NCBI GenBank assembly: GCA_937877515.1
Contig: CALFIX010000075.1
Coordinates: 1 to 21,382 of the forward strand
Length of the DNA stretch: 21,382 nucleotides
Direction of reading: 5' to 3'
Source of the DNA: an uncultured Treponema sp.
GTDB taxonomy: Bacteria; Spirochaetota; Spirochaetia; Treponematales; Treponemataceae
Positions 1 to 7,802 of this stretch are shown here, one piece after another. Numbering within the stretch: position 1 is the first letter of the stretch; each line of letters starts with the position of its first letter. The notes beneath the pieces were generated by a model, which saw only the letters and a list, made by a program, of their open reading frames with translations, made no database searches and was not told where the DNA came from. The position numbers and the translations under genes are program-made.

Positions 1-2
1 CT

Positions 3-533
3 TCTAATACACGCATTGCTTATTCTGTTTTTATGATTTTATACGCAGGCTATCTTATTACATTTGTTTCCCGAATGACTGTTTATACAATGAATGGCAA
101 AAGCATAGCAACGGCTTACCTGGCTTCATTTTTGCTTATGGTATTCTTATGTGACAGCATTGCATGGTTCTTTGGTGTTTTACTGGGAAAAAACAATAAA
201 GGCTTTATTGCAGCAAGTCCAAACAAAAGCATAATGGGCTTTATTGGAGGCTTTGTTGGTTCTATAGGGGCAGCAATTCTTTCTTGGTTTATATGGCCGG
301 AAATCTTTCATGGAAGCATTTTAAAAATGATTGTCTTAGGAGCAGTTATGGCATTTTCTTCAATTCTTGGAGATTTAGCCGAATCAATATTTAAAAGATC
401 CAGCGATGTAAAAGATTCTGGACACATAATTCCAGGCCGAGGTGGAGCACTAGACTGCTTAGATTCAATTGTAATGTCTGCTCCTGTTTTTTACATACTG
501 ACATATCTATTTTACCATCCAGAGCTTTTTTAG
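3..533 (+). CDS. cdsA: Phosphatidate cytidylyltransferase, 3' part (5' end off the window)
   Basis: CdsA makes CDP-diacylglycerol from CTP and phosphatidic acid in the inner membrane, the branch point for all phospholipids. The frame is open from position 3 with no start, so the gene begins upstream; the first internal ATG (33) is not its start. Several hydrophobic segments are followed by the family signature near the C-terminus, seen as SIFKRSSDVKDSG then PGRGGALDCLDS. The metal-binding aspartates (KD and the two in LDCLD) are present. However, the usual PGHGG has Arg for His, and the usual DR before the last Asp reads DC. The next gene is dxr 48 bases on, then rseP, a classic envelope/isoprenoid order. 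The protein is probably active, with the motif change likely lineage-specific, but the sequence alone does not prove that. Confidence 0.9.
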   Translation, partial: SNTRIAYSVFMILYAGYLITFVSRMTVYTMNGKSIATAYLASFLLMVFLCDSIAWFFGVLLGKNNKGFIAASPNKSIMGFIGGFVGSIGAAILSWFIWPEIFHGSILKMIVLGAVMAFSSILGDLAESIFKRSSDVKDSGHIIPGRGGALDCLDSIVMSAPVFYILTYLFYHPELF

Positions 534-545
534 AAGAGACTTCTG

Positions 546-575
546 TCCACTAAAAAAAACTTTGATTCTAGTGGA
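546..575 (+). promoter_or_regulatory. Small hairpin overlapping the dxr ribosome-binding site
   Basis: The 7-base arms TCCACTA (546-552) and TAGTGGA (569-575) are perfect complements around a 16-base A/T-rich loop. The 3' arm overlaps the GGAG Shine-Dalgarno (573-576) that serves the dxr ATG at 582. The stem could mask the ribosome site when dxr is translated independently of cdsA. It is weak and without a loop motif, so this is only a suggestion. Confidence 0.3.
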
Positions 576-581
576 GATTCT

Positions 582-1685
582 ATGAAGAAAAAAATTCTTG
601 TTCTAGGTTGCACAGGTTCTATTGGAAGCCAGACACTTGATATTGCCCGCAACATGAAAGACAGCTTTGAAGTTGTAGGAATTTCTGCAGGGCATAACGA
701 AAAATCTGTACAAGAGCTTTGCAAAGAGTTTAATTGCAGAGGAACAGTATTTTCTCGTGACGGCATAGATGGCTTAGAAAAGTTAATAAAAGAATGTAAT
801 GCAGACATAGCAGTAAACGGCATTGCAGGCAGTGCAGGTTTAATTCCTTCTACTTTGATTATTGAAAACGGAACAGATTTAGCTTTGGCAAATAAAGAAA
901 CTGTTGTCATGGCGTGGCCCGTTATAAAAGCCCTTGCAGAAAAACACAATGCAAATATTGTTCCTGTAGATTCAGAACATTCGGCAATATTTAATTTAAC
1001 TCAAAAAATTGGATGTAAAAATATAAGCGAAATTGTTATAACAGCAAGTGGTGGTCCATTTAGAGAATACACAAAAGAAGAGCTAAAAAAAGTAACTTTA
1101 AAAGATGCGTTAAAGCACCCTACATGGAACATGGGACCTAAGATTACTGTAGACAGTGCTAGTCTTGCAAACAAAGGTTTGGAAGTAATAGAAGCTGTAC
1201 GCCTATTTAATACTCCTGCAGAAAATGTAAAAGTTGTAATTCACCCTCAAAGTTTAATTCACTCTCTTGTAAGAACAAAAGACGGAATGCTATACGCTCA
1301 AATTTCAAATCCAGATATGCGTCACCCTATTTTCGGTGCACTCGTGTGGCCTGAATACAAAGAAAATTATCTGGAGCCATTTAATTTATTTGATAACTCC
1401 ATGACATTTTTTAAACCGCGTATGGAAGCCTTTCCTCTACTTTCTTATGCTTATGAGTGTGCAAGAAAAGGAACATCTTATACCATAGCTTTTAATGCAG
1501 CAAATGAAGTTGCAGTAGATGCCTTTATGAAAGACAGAATCGGTTTTACAGAGATTTTTGATGTTGTAAATAACACTCTTCAATCTGATTGGACTTTTTT
1601 ACCCGAAGACATTGATTCCGTTATGAAGATGGATTTAAAAGCCAGAAAAACAGCCGAATGCTTTGTGGAGAAAATTTTAAAATGA
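582..1685 (+). CDS. dxr: 1-deoxy-D-xylulose 5-phosphate reductoisomerase
   Basis: Dxr (IspC) converts DXP to 2-C-methyl-D-erythritol 4-phosphate with NADPH and a divalent metal, the committed cytosolic step of the MEP isoprenoid pathway. The N-terminal dinucleotide fold has GCTGSIGSQTLDI (residues 9-21). The substrate and metal site includes PVDSEHSAIF, with Asp130 and Glu132. Then come ASGGPFR, HPTWNMGPKITVDSASLANK with the third metal ligand Glu201 in GLEVIEA, and HPQSLIHS. The C-terminal helical domain has FNAANEVAVDAF. At 367 residues it is slightly shorter than the E. coli enzyme. The ATG has GGAG 5 bases upstream. Its stop overlaps the rseP start (ATGA), implying coupled translation. 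ispG of the same pathway lies at the far end of the window. Confidence 0.97.
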   Translation: MKKKILVLGCTGSIGSQTLDIARNMKDSFEVVGISAGHNEKSVQELCKEFNCRGTVFSRDGIDGLEKLIKECNADIAVNGIAGSAGLIPSTLIIENGTDLALANKETVVMAWPVIKALAEKHNANIVPVDSEHSAIFNLTQKIGCKNISEIVITASGGPFREYTKEELKKVTLKDALKHPTWNMGPKITVDSASLANKGLEVIEAVRLFNTPAENVKVVIHPQSLIHSLVRTKDGMLYAQISNPDMRHPIFGALVWPEYKENYLEPFNLFDNSMTFFKPRMEAFPLLSYAYECARKGTSYTIAFNAANEVAVDAFMKDRIGFTEIFDVVNNTLQSDWTFLPEDIDSVMKMDLKARKTAECFVEKILK

Positions 1686-2803
1686 CAATAATCTACGGTC
1701 TAGTAGGACTTGGATTTTTAGTATTTTTTCACGAAATGGGGCATTTTATTGCAGCCAGGACATGTGGCGTAAAGGTGGAAGCTTTTAGCATTGGTATGGG
1801 GCCTGTAATCTTTCATCATAAAACTTCAGAAAAAAAAGGCGGAACGGACTGGCGGCTTTCTTTAATACCTTTTGGCGGCTACTGTGCCATGAAAGGCGAA
1901 AAAGACTATCAGGCTGCTTTAGAACTGGGCCTAAAAGAAATAAACGGTTCAAAGGACTCTTTTTATGGAATTTCTCCCTGGAAGCGTCTTATAATTGCGT
2001 TTGCAGGTCCCTTTGCAAATTTTGTTTTTGGACTTTTTGCTTTTACAATTGTTGCCCTAGTCGGATATACCTATTACAGTGCAGGAACCGTTGTAAGCAT
2101 GGCAGATGAAGTTTACGAGGAGCTTAATTCTCCATGTCATGAAGCCGGAATGCAAACAGGAGATAAAATTCTTTTTATAGATGATGTGGAGATGAAAGAT
2201 TTTTCTGACATTGTAAGCTATGTAAGCTGCCATCCGGAAGAAGATTTAGTATTTACTGTTGAAAGGGATAAGATTTACAATTTTACAGTCCATAGCTCTT
2301 TAGATAAAGAAAGCGGTTCTGGAAAAGTTGGAATTGTTTCTGACCCGAACTCTGTAGTAAAAAGAGAATATGGCCCATATGAATTCTTTAGTGCAATAAA
2401 AGAAGGAACAAGACAAACCTTACAGCTTCTTTCTTTAACATTTAAAAGCGTTGAAATTCTTTTTAAGGGTGTCAAAGTAACAAATGCAGTAGCAGGACCT
2501 GCTAAAATAACAAGCATGCTTGGTAAAACCGTAAAAGCAGGTTTCTCAGAAGGTTTTAGGACAGGACTAGCCAGCACGCTACAGTTTTTAGCATTAATAA
2601 GCCTTTCGCTCTTTATAACAAATCTGTTACCTGTTCCAGTTTTAGACGGAGGTATTATTTTATTTTCTTTAATCGAATGGATCACTCATAAAAAGCTTAA
2701 TCCTAAATTTTTATATTACATCCAATTTGCAGGAATTGCATTTATATCGATTCTTGCACTTCTTGCCATAACAAGCGACATAATGTATTTTATAAAAAGG
2801 TAG
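1682..2803 (+). CDS. rseP: Site-2 zinc metalloprotease, RseP/M50 family
   Basis: Membrane-embedded zinc protease that cleaves transmembrane segments, classically of anti-sigma factors such as RseA, and can clear remnant signal peptides. The first membrane helix carries the zinc motif HEMGH (residues 17-21). A periplasmic PDZ-like domain follows at about 125-215 (GMQTGDKILFIDDVEM). A later helix holds NLLPVPVLDGG, whose Asp322 is the third zinc ligand. I chose ATG 1682, not the in-frame ATG at 1658, because it forms the ATGA overlap with dxr, has GGAG at 1667-1670, and gives the expected N-terminus running straight into the helix. Length is 373 residues. No anti-sigma factor is visible in the window, so the substrate is unknown. 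Confidence 0.93.
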   Translation: MTIIYGLVGLGFLVFFHEMGHFIAARTCGVKVEAFSIGMGPVIFHHKTSEKKGGTDWRLSLIPFGGYCAMKGEKDYQAALELGLKEINGSKDSFYGISPWKRLIIAFAGPFANFVFGLFAFTIVALVGYTYYSAGTVVSMADEVYEELNSPCHEAGMQTGDKILFIDDVEMKDFSDIVSYVSCHPEEDLVFTVERDKIYNFTVHSSLDKESGSGKVGIVSDPNSVVKREYGPYEFFSAIKEGTRQTLQLLSLTFKSVEILFKGVKVTNAVAGPAKITSMLGKTVKAGFSEGFRTGLASTLQFLALISLSLFITNLLPVPVLDGGIILFSLIEWITHKKLNPKFLYYIQFAGIAFISILALLAITSDIMYFIKR

Positions 2804-2838
2804 CAGATTGCTATTTAGCTCAAAAAAAAGGAAACTAT

Positions 2839-4815
2839 ATGAAACTTATAAAAACAATTTCATCATTTATTCTTAGCTTAGCTTTTATTTTTCCAGTTTA
2901 CAGTCAGGCTTACACCTCTACACAGGCTCATGAAGAAAGAGTAAATGCTATTTTTCCTTTTGAAGCATCTTCAAATTCTGACGATTCATTTTATTCAGCA
3001 GGGAACGATGGATTTATCATAAAGTGGTCATCAGACGGAATGGGCGAACACTATCAGATTAGTGACCTTCAGATAAAGAACATCGTACGTAATCCGCAGA
3101 CAGGAGACATTGCAGTTTATGAGACAGACGGAAGCTCTACGCATAGAGTCTTAGTTGTAGACAGCAAGAGTTTTGCTAAACGCTATGCAAAACGCTTTAA
3201 TGACACGGTTACGTCTCTTTCATTTTCGGAAAAAGGAACTTATCTTATAGTGGGAACAGCAGCTGTAAACGGAACTTACATAATAAACGCAAAAACAGGA
3301 ACAATTACAAAAAGGACTACAGATGTTTCTGGCGTTATTACAATGAGCCGCACGGGAGCGTCAGAAAAGACTGCAGTGTTCTATTCTTCTACAGGCTCCT
3401 TAATATACTATAACCTACAAACATTCAAAATGATAAAAAAGTTTCCAACAGAAAGCCTCTTAGAGCAACCAATTTTATTTGGTTCAGGAAACATGAAAAA
3501 CAGATTTTTTGCAGGTATAAAAGATAATGTCATTTATTTAATTGACGCAACAAATGGCAAAATTCTGGCTCAATATCAGGCAAAAGAGCCTTACATTATT
3601 GCAGGCCGCTCTGAATACGAAGACGGATTTTATTTTGTTACAAACAACGGAAAAAACTATTCTCTAAAAACTGTTACAAATGACATGCTTCTTAAACAGA
3701 TAAATGCCACAGGAAGTCAAACAATAAATCCGCCTTCCCCTCTTGTTGTTAAAAATTTTACAGGATTAAAAAGTAGAGACTCTTTTACATGTGCTTCAAA
3801 AAATTCAAGTACAGTCATCTTAGGAACTCAAAGTGGAAACATTTACACTATGACATCTGTACCAGAGTCAGAAACATACACACTCTTTGCAATAACAGAA
3901 AAAATGTACGAACGAATCTATGACATAGAAGCAGATGATTCAGGATTCTACTTACTTACTTCTTCAACGGTTTATCATTCTTCATTTGAAAGTCGACAGG
4001 TAGATTTAATTGCAAAAAATCAAGCTCAGACAAATTTAATTCCTTACAATGAGAACATAATACTCTGGTCAAAAGGATCAAGAAAATCTGTTCAAAAATT
4101 AAACATAAGCAGTGGAACAGCAGAAACTTTATTTACACCGATTAACTATATACAAAACGTAAGAATATTTGGAGAAAACTTAGTTTATATTCAAGGAAAT
4201 TCTTCTGTGGGTCTTTATAATCTTTCTACTGGAGAAAACAAAGAAATCTATACGGGAACATCCATTCAGGATGCAATAATGTATGATGAAGAATATTTAT
4301 ACGTAGCAAAGACAAGCACCCAAAGTTCTGACTCTCCGTTGATTTCTGTAAATATTCAGACAAAAGAAACAGTTCCAATAAAAATTCCGGGAAATGTTGT
4401 ATTCTCTCTAAGCTATGATTATGATTCAAACCGAAAAAACGTTTACGGTATTGTAATAAAATCTCAAAGTCAGTCAGACACAAACGTGACAGAAGTTTTC
4501 TCATACAATCCGTCTACAAAAACATTAACAACACTTTTAAGGCTTTCTGATGAAGATTCTTCTGCATTCACTGCCCTTCACTATCCACGTGTCTATACAA
4601 ACCTTGGAAAGAATCAAGTTTATTCTTGCAATGTAGAAACAAAAAAGAATATGGTATACCGCCGTTCCGCTTCAATGCCAATGAAAATGGTTCAGAATGG
4701 CTCTAGAATTGCTATATTAAATAGAAATGGAAGCATTTCCTGGTATACAACAAACAGCCAAGCCATCACAGCCGATTGGTACCTGACAGTAAATGGAGAA
4801 TGGTTTGAATTATAA
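2839..4815 (+). CDS. Secreted beta-propeller (WD40-like) protein of unknown function
   Basis: A 658-residue exported protein. Residues 1-22 form a signal peptide (basic start, hydrophobic core, likely cleavage near PVYS/QA). The rest is a chain of short beta-rich repeats. The first resembles WD40 (NAIFPF... then AGNDGFIIKW near residues 55-65), followed by less regular blades through to the C-terminus. No catalytic motif is seen. Propellers of this kind are usually protein-interaction platforms in the periplasm or at the cell surface. It starts 35 bases after rseP, with AGGA upstream of the ATG, so it is probably in the same operon. In E. coli the gene after rseP is bamA, so an envelope-quality role is tempting, but that is inference from position only. 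Confidence 0.75.
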   Translation: MKLIKTISSFILSLAFIFPVYSQAYTSTQAHEERVNAIFPFEASSNSDDSFYSAGNDGFIIKWSSDGMGEHYQISDLQIKNIVRNPQTGDIAVYETDGSSTHRVLVVDSKSFAKRYAKRFNDTVTSLSFSEKGTYLIVGTAAVNGTYIINAKTGTITKRTTDVSGVITMSRTGASEKTAVFYSSTGSLIYYNLQTFKMIKKFPTESLLEQPILFGSGNMKNRFFAGIKDNVIYLIDATNGKILAQYQAKEPYIIAGRSEYEDGFYFVTNNGKNYSLKTVTNDMLLKQINATGSQTINPPSPLVVKNFTGLKSRDSFTCASKNSSTVILGTQSGNIYTMTSVPESETYTLFAITEKMYERIYDIEADDSGFYLLTSSTVYHSSFESRQVDLIAKNQAQTNLIPYNENIILWSKGSRKSVQKLNISSGTAETLFTPINYIQNVRIFGENLVYIQGNSSVGLYNLSTGENKEIYTGTSIQDAIMYDEEYLYVAKTSTQSSDSPLISVNIQTKETVPIKIPGNVVFSLSYDYDSNRKNVYGIVIKSQSQSDTNVTEVFSYNPSTKTLTTLLRLSDEDSSAFTALHYPRVYTNLGKNQVYSCNVETKKNMVYRRSASMPMKMVQNGSRIAILNRNGSISWYTTNSQAITADWYLTVNGEWFEL

Positions 4816-4846
4816 GTATTTCGCCATTTAAACGAGTCGCGGTAAC

Positions 4847-4878
4847 TAAAAAAGATGGGGAGAAAATCTTTCCCATCT
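4847..4878 (-). terminator. Rho-independent terminator of the glgA unit
   Basis: Arms AGATGGG (4853-4859) and CCCATCT (4872-4878) form a stem with a short A-rich loop and extra wobble pairs. Read on the minus strand the stem is followed by a run of T (4848-4853), just past the glgA stop. The plus-strand side has A residues after the stem rather than T, so it mainly terminates the leftward unit, though the hairpin may also slow transcription from the propeller gene. Confidence 0.75.
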
Positions 4879-4898
4879 AAAAAAAATAAGATAAAAAT

Positions 4899-6374
4899 TT
4901 AAATACCGCAACCCCTTTTAAGGGCTTCCTTATAAACTTGTAAGTAGCCTTCTGCCGCTTTATCCCAACCGAACGTCTTTTTCATGCCTGTTAGCTGCAT
5001 TTTCTTTATATGCTCTTTTTTATTGTAATAAGCCCAGACAGCCCAGCCTACAGTGTCGTAAACAGCCTGAGGTGTTAAAGCATCAAAAACAAAACCCGTT
5101 CCATCTCCTGTTTTCTGATTATAATTTTCTACAGTATCAGCTAAGCCGCCTGTGCGTCTGACAATTGGAAGAGTTCCATAAAGCATAGAGTAAATTTGAT
5201 TTAGCCCGCACGGTTCATATTTACTCGGCATAAGGAAGAAGTCGCTGCCAGCCTCTATTAAATGACTTAGTTTATCGTCATAACCTATGTAAGCCTTCAT
5301 ATTTGGAAGCTTGGACTCCAAAGCTCTAATTTCATTTTCACACCAGGCCTCACCGCTTCCTAAAACAGCAAACTGAACATTCATAGTTGTACAAATATGG
5401 TACAAAGCTCCGTAACTTGGAGCAAAAACTTCTGCAATTCCCTTTTGTTCTACAAGGCGTGTTACAATTCCAATAAGAGGAATGTCTGCATTTACTTCCA
5501 AGCCCATGCACTTTTGAAGTTCTTCTTTACATTTAGCTTTGCCGCTTAAATCTTTAACACTATAATTACAAGGAATTTTTTTATCTACTTCGGGATTCCA
5601 CTGACTTACATCCGCACCATTTAAAATACCTTTTATAACATCACTTCTGACACGCAAGAGACCGTCCATTCCAAAGCCACCTTCCTGTGTCTGAATTTCA
5701 TGCGCATAAGTTTGAGAAACAGTTGTTATCATGTCTGCACTGGAAACTCCAGCCTGTAAGAAGTTAATGGCCCCCTGATGCTCAAAACCGGCTCCATAAT
5801 AAAGCCCCCAGTCAATTCCTAAAGCAGGAAACTGTTCTTTGCCATATTGTCCCTGATAACCTTGATTATGAATTGTTAAGACGCTAGCAGTTTTTTCAAA
5901 GCCGCAATAACGGCACACATGCTTTAAAAGTACAGGAGCCAGACATCCAGACCAGTCATGGGCATGAACAATGTCTGGATACCAGCCTAATTTTCTGCAA
6001 AGCTGAAAAGCTCCGTGTGCAAGAACTGCAAATCTATAAGGGTTATCATGGAAATCTGTTTCAGCGGGAACGCCGTAAATTCCATCGCGACCAAAGCAAG
6101 CCTCATGATCTATAAAATAAACAGGTAAATCTTCACAACCGGGCATTTTTGTTGTGTAAACAGCACTCCAAGTTTCTTCCCGACCTGCTGCAATTGCCAT
6201 TGGACCTGAGAGCTGATTAAGTTTTTTTCTGTCTATTTTATAATAGCGTGGAAGCACAATCCTTACATCGTGTCCCATTTTTGTAAGCTGAATTGCAAGT
6301 GCGCTTACCATATCTGCAAGCCCACCTGTTTTTGCAAAAGGTACGGCTTCCGCAGTTACCATTAAGATTTTCAT
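4899..6374 (-). CDS. glgA: Glycogen synthase (ADP-glucose type)
   Basis: GlgA adds glucose from ADP-glucose to the non-reducing end of a growing alpha-1,4-glucan in the cytoplasm (GT5 family, GT-B fold). The N-terminal domain opens with EAVPFAKTGGLADMV, whose Lys15-Thr-Gly-Gly binds the nucleotide sugar. The C-terminal domain has EPCGLNQIYSMLYGTLPIV (catalytic-site Glu387) and RRTGGLADTV. Length is 491 residues, normal for bacteria. The ATG is preceded by GGGGG about 4 bases away. It sits 43 bases downstream of the aminotransferase on the same strand without an obvious promoter between them, so the two are probably co-transcribed. No glgC or glgB is nearby, so glycogen genes are dispersed in this genome. 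Confidence 0.95.
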   Translation of the reverse strand: MKILMVTAEAVPFAKTGGLADMVSALAIQLTKMGHDVRIVLPRYYKIDRKKLNQLSGPMAIAAGREETWSAVYTTKMPGCEDLPVYFIDHEACFGRDGIYGVPAETDFHDNPYRFAVLAHGAFQLCRKLGWYPDIVHAHDWSGCLAPVLLKHVCRYCGFEKTASVLTIHNQGYQGQYGKEQFPALGIDWGLYYGAGFEHQGAINFLQAGVSSADMITTVSQTYAHEIQTQEGGFGMDGLLRVRSDVIKGILNGADVSQWNPEVDKKIPCNYSVKDLSGKAKCKEELQKCMGLEVNADIPLIGIVTRLVEQKGIAEVFAPSYGALYHICTTMNVQFAVLGSGEAWCENEIRALESKLPNMKAYIGYDDKLSHLIEAGSDFFLMPSKYEPCGLNQIYSMLYGTLPIVRRTGGLADTVENYNQKTGDGTGFVFDALTPQAVYDTVGWAVWAYYNKKEHIKKMQLTGMKKTFGWDKAAEGYLQVYKEALKRGCGI

Positions 6375-6417
6375 ATTTCCCCCTTTAAAAATCGCAGTGC
6401 AATGATTCTTTATTCTT

Positions 6418-7620
6418 TTACAAATCTTTCATTGCTTCTACAAAAGCTTTTTTTGAGTCAACAATACTCTTTTCACTTACGCAGTATGCAAGGCGGAAGT
6501 ATCCTTTGCCACCAAAACCGCTGCCAGGAGCTGCAAGAATGAGATGTTTTTTCAGATGCTCACAGAAAGCCATATCATCATCACCAAACTTATCCGGAAC
6601 TTTACACCAAAGGTAAAAAGCTCCCTCTGGTTTAGTATATTCAATACCCGCGGCATCAAGATTTTCCATAAGCTCGTTGCGTCTTTTTTCATAAAGAGAA
6701 TAATCAACCGGACTTGCCCATGTTTTTGCAACAACCCTCTGCATTAAAGCAGGAGCATTTACGTACCCTAAAACACGGGTCGTAAAAATGCAGGCGGCAA
6801 TAAGCTCGTCCTTATCCGGGCACCTGGGATTTACGGCAACATAACCGATTCTTTCTCCAGGAAGGCTTAAATTCTTTGCAAAGCTTGTAACTACAACAGA
6901 ACTATCGTACTCGGCAAAAGAAGAAGCAACTTTTACATTATCATAAACAATGGCTCTGTATGGTTCATCACAAATAAGATAAGGTTCTCTTCCGCACTTC
7001 TTGGAATGTTCCTTTAAAATAAAAGAAAGATTCTTTATTTCTTCCTGAGAATAAACACGCCCTGTCGGATTATTCGGGCTATTTATAAGAACTGCAGCCG
7101 TTTTTTCTGTCAAAGCTGATTTTATTGCCTCTAAATCTAAAGAAAAATCTTTTTTGCAGGGAACTTCAATTAATTTTCCGCCATAATTATGAACATAATG
7201 CCTGTATTCCACAAAAAATGGTGCAGGAACAATAACCTCATCCCCGTCGTTAAGTATAGCCTTAAAAAGTGAATTTAAAGCCCCTGCAGCTCCTACTGAC
7301 ATTACAACGCAACTAAAATCCATGGAGCCTTCAGGTAAGGACTGTTCAGATTCTGTTTTACGGGCCATGGCTTCTCGTGCATCTGTAAAACCGGCATTAG
7401 GCATGTAACCGTGAAAATTCTTTTCTCTACTGCCAGCAATACGGGCAAATTCTTCAGAAACTTCTTCTGGCGGATCTAAATCTGGATTTCCCAGACTAAA
7501 ATCAAAAACCTTATCTTCTCCATATTGTTTTTTAAGCCTGATGCCTTCCTCAAACATCTTACGAATAACGCCGGCTCCAGGACTGGTCATTGTTTCTTTT
7601 ATGTACTTACTAATTGGCAT
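6418..7620 (-). CDS. PLP-dependent class I/II aminotransferase
   Basis: Fold type I aminotransferase of the aspartate-aminotransferase superfamily, 400 residues, cytoplasmic. Seen in order: DFSLGNPDLDPP near residue 40 (substrate pocket), VMSVGAAGALN (PLP-phosphate loop), NSPNNPTGR, CDEPYRAIVYD and SFAKNLSLPGERIGY with the Schiff-base Lys249. The C-terminal small domain has GAFYLWCKVP. The amino-donor/acceptor pair cannot be read from sequence; aspartate, alanine or aromatic specificity are all possible, so no symbol is given. The ATG has GGGAG 6 bases upstream. It leads the leftward unit with glgA and has its own promoter (7653-7680). The link to glycogen synthesis is positional only. Confidence 0.9.
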   Translation of the reverse strand: MPISKYIKETMTSPGAGVIRKMFEEGIRLKKQYGEDKVFDFSLGNPDLDPPEEVSEEFARIAGSREKNFHGYMPNAGFTDAREAMARKTESEQSLPEGSMDFSCVVMSVGAAGALNSLFKAILNDGDEVIVPAPFFVEYRHYVHNYGGKLIEVPCKKDFSLDLEAIKSALTEKTAAVLINSPNNPTGRVYSQEEIKNLSFILKEHSKKCGREPYLICDEPYRAIVYDNVKVASSFAEYDSSVVVTSFAKNLSLPGERIGYVAVNPRCPDKDELIAACIFTTRVLGYVNAPALMQRVVAKTWASPVDYSLYEKRRNELMENLDAAGIEYTKPEGAFYLWCKVPDKFGDDDMAFCEHLKKHLILAAPGSGFGGKGYFRLAYCVSEKSIVDSKKAFVEAMKDL

Positions 7621-7652
7621 AATTTTCTCCCGTTTATTTTTTTATGTTACAC

Positions 7653-7680
7653 ATTATAGCACAAATTTGTTATATGTAAA
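7653..7680 (-). promoter_or_regulatory. Sigma70-type promoter of the aminotransferase-glgA unit
   Basis: On the minus strand: -35 TTTACA (7675-7680), 16-base spacer, -10 TATAAT (7653-7658). The spacer contains the perfect 10-base palindrome ACAAATTTGT (7661-7670), well placed to be a repressor site, although a chance A/T palindrome is possible. The predicted transcript start is about 25 bases before the ATG, leaving room for the GGGAG site. Confidence 0.7.
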
Positions 7681-7700
7681 AGTAAAAGCCATTAGTTCAT

Positions 7701-7729
7701 TTGACAAAACATATATAAAAACCTATAAT
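7701..7729 (+). promoter_or_regulatory. Consensus sigma70 promoter of the WecA-like gene
   Basis: TTGACA (7701-7706), exactly 17 bases, TATAAT (7724-7729): a full match to both hexamers at optimal spacing. It points rightward, divergent from the aminotransferase promoter, with the two -35 boxes 20 bases apart. Transcription should begin near 7736, shortly before the AGAGGGGA ribosome site of the leader ORF. Confidence 0.85.
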
Positions 7730-7754
7730 AAACTTAAATCTTCTAGAGGGGAAA

Positions 7755-7802
7755 ATGTTGCAAAGAAGTAAAATAACAAAAAAGTGGAGTATAATACTTT
7801 GA
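7755..7802 (+). CDS. Possible 15-codon leader peptide ahead of the WecA-like gene
   Basis: ATG 7755 follows a strong Shine-Dalgarno (GAGGGG, 7746-7751) and encodes MLQRSKITKKWSIIL before TGA. That stop overlaps the TTG at 7799 that I take as the WecA-like start (TTGA, the same geometry as an ATGA coupling). The best ribosome site of the transcript is therefore in front of this mini-ORF rather than the main gene. Reading: a translated leader feeding ribosomes into the next gene, or an attenuator-type sensor. Alternative: a frameshift separating the true N-terminus from the main gene. No homologue is known to me. Confidence 0.4.
   Translation: MLQRSKITKKWSIIL

Noticed and set aside
2801..2838. 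Terminator between rseP and the propeller gene
   Set aside because: Only a 4-base stem (AGCA/TGCT) and no T run; the gap is too short and the genes are probably co-transcribed.
7541..7771. 76-codon plus-strand ORF across the divergent promoter region
   Set aside because: It begins inside the aminotransferase gene on the other strand and runs through both promoters; no ribosome site and no recognisable product.
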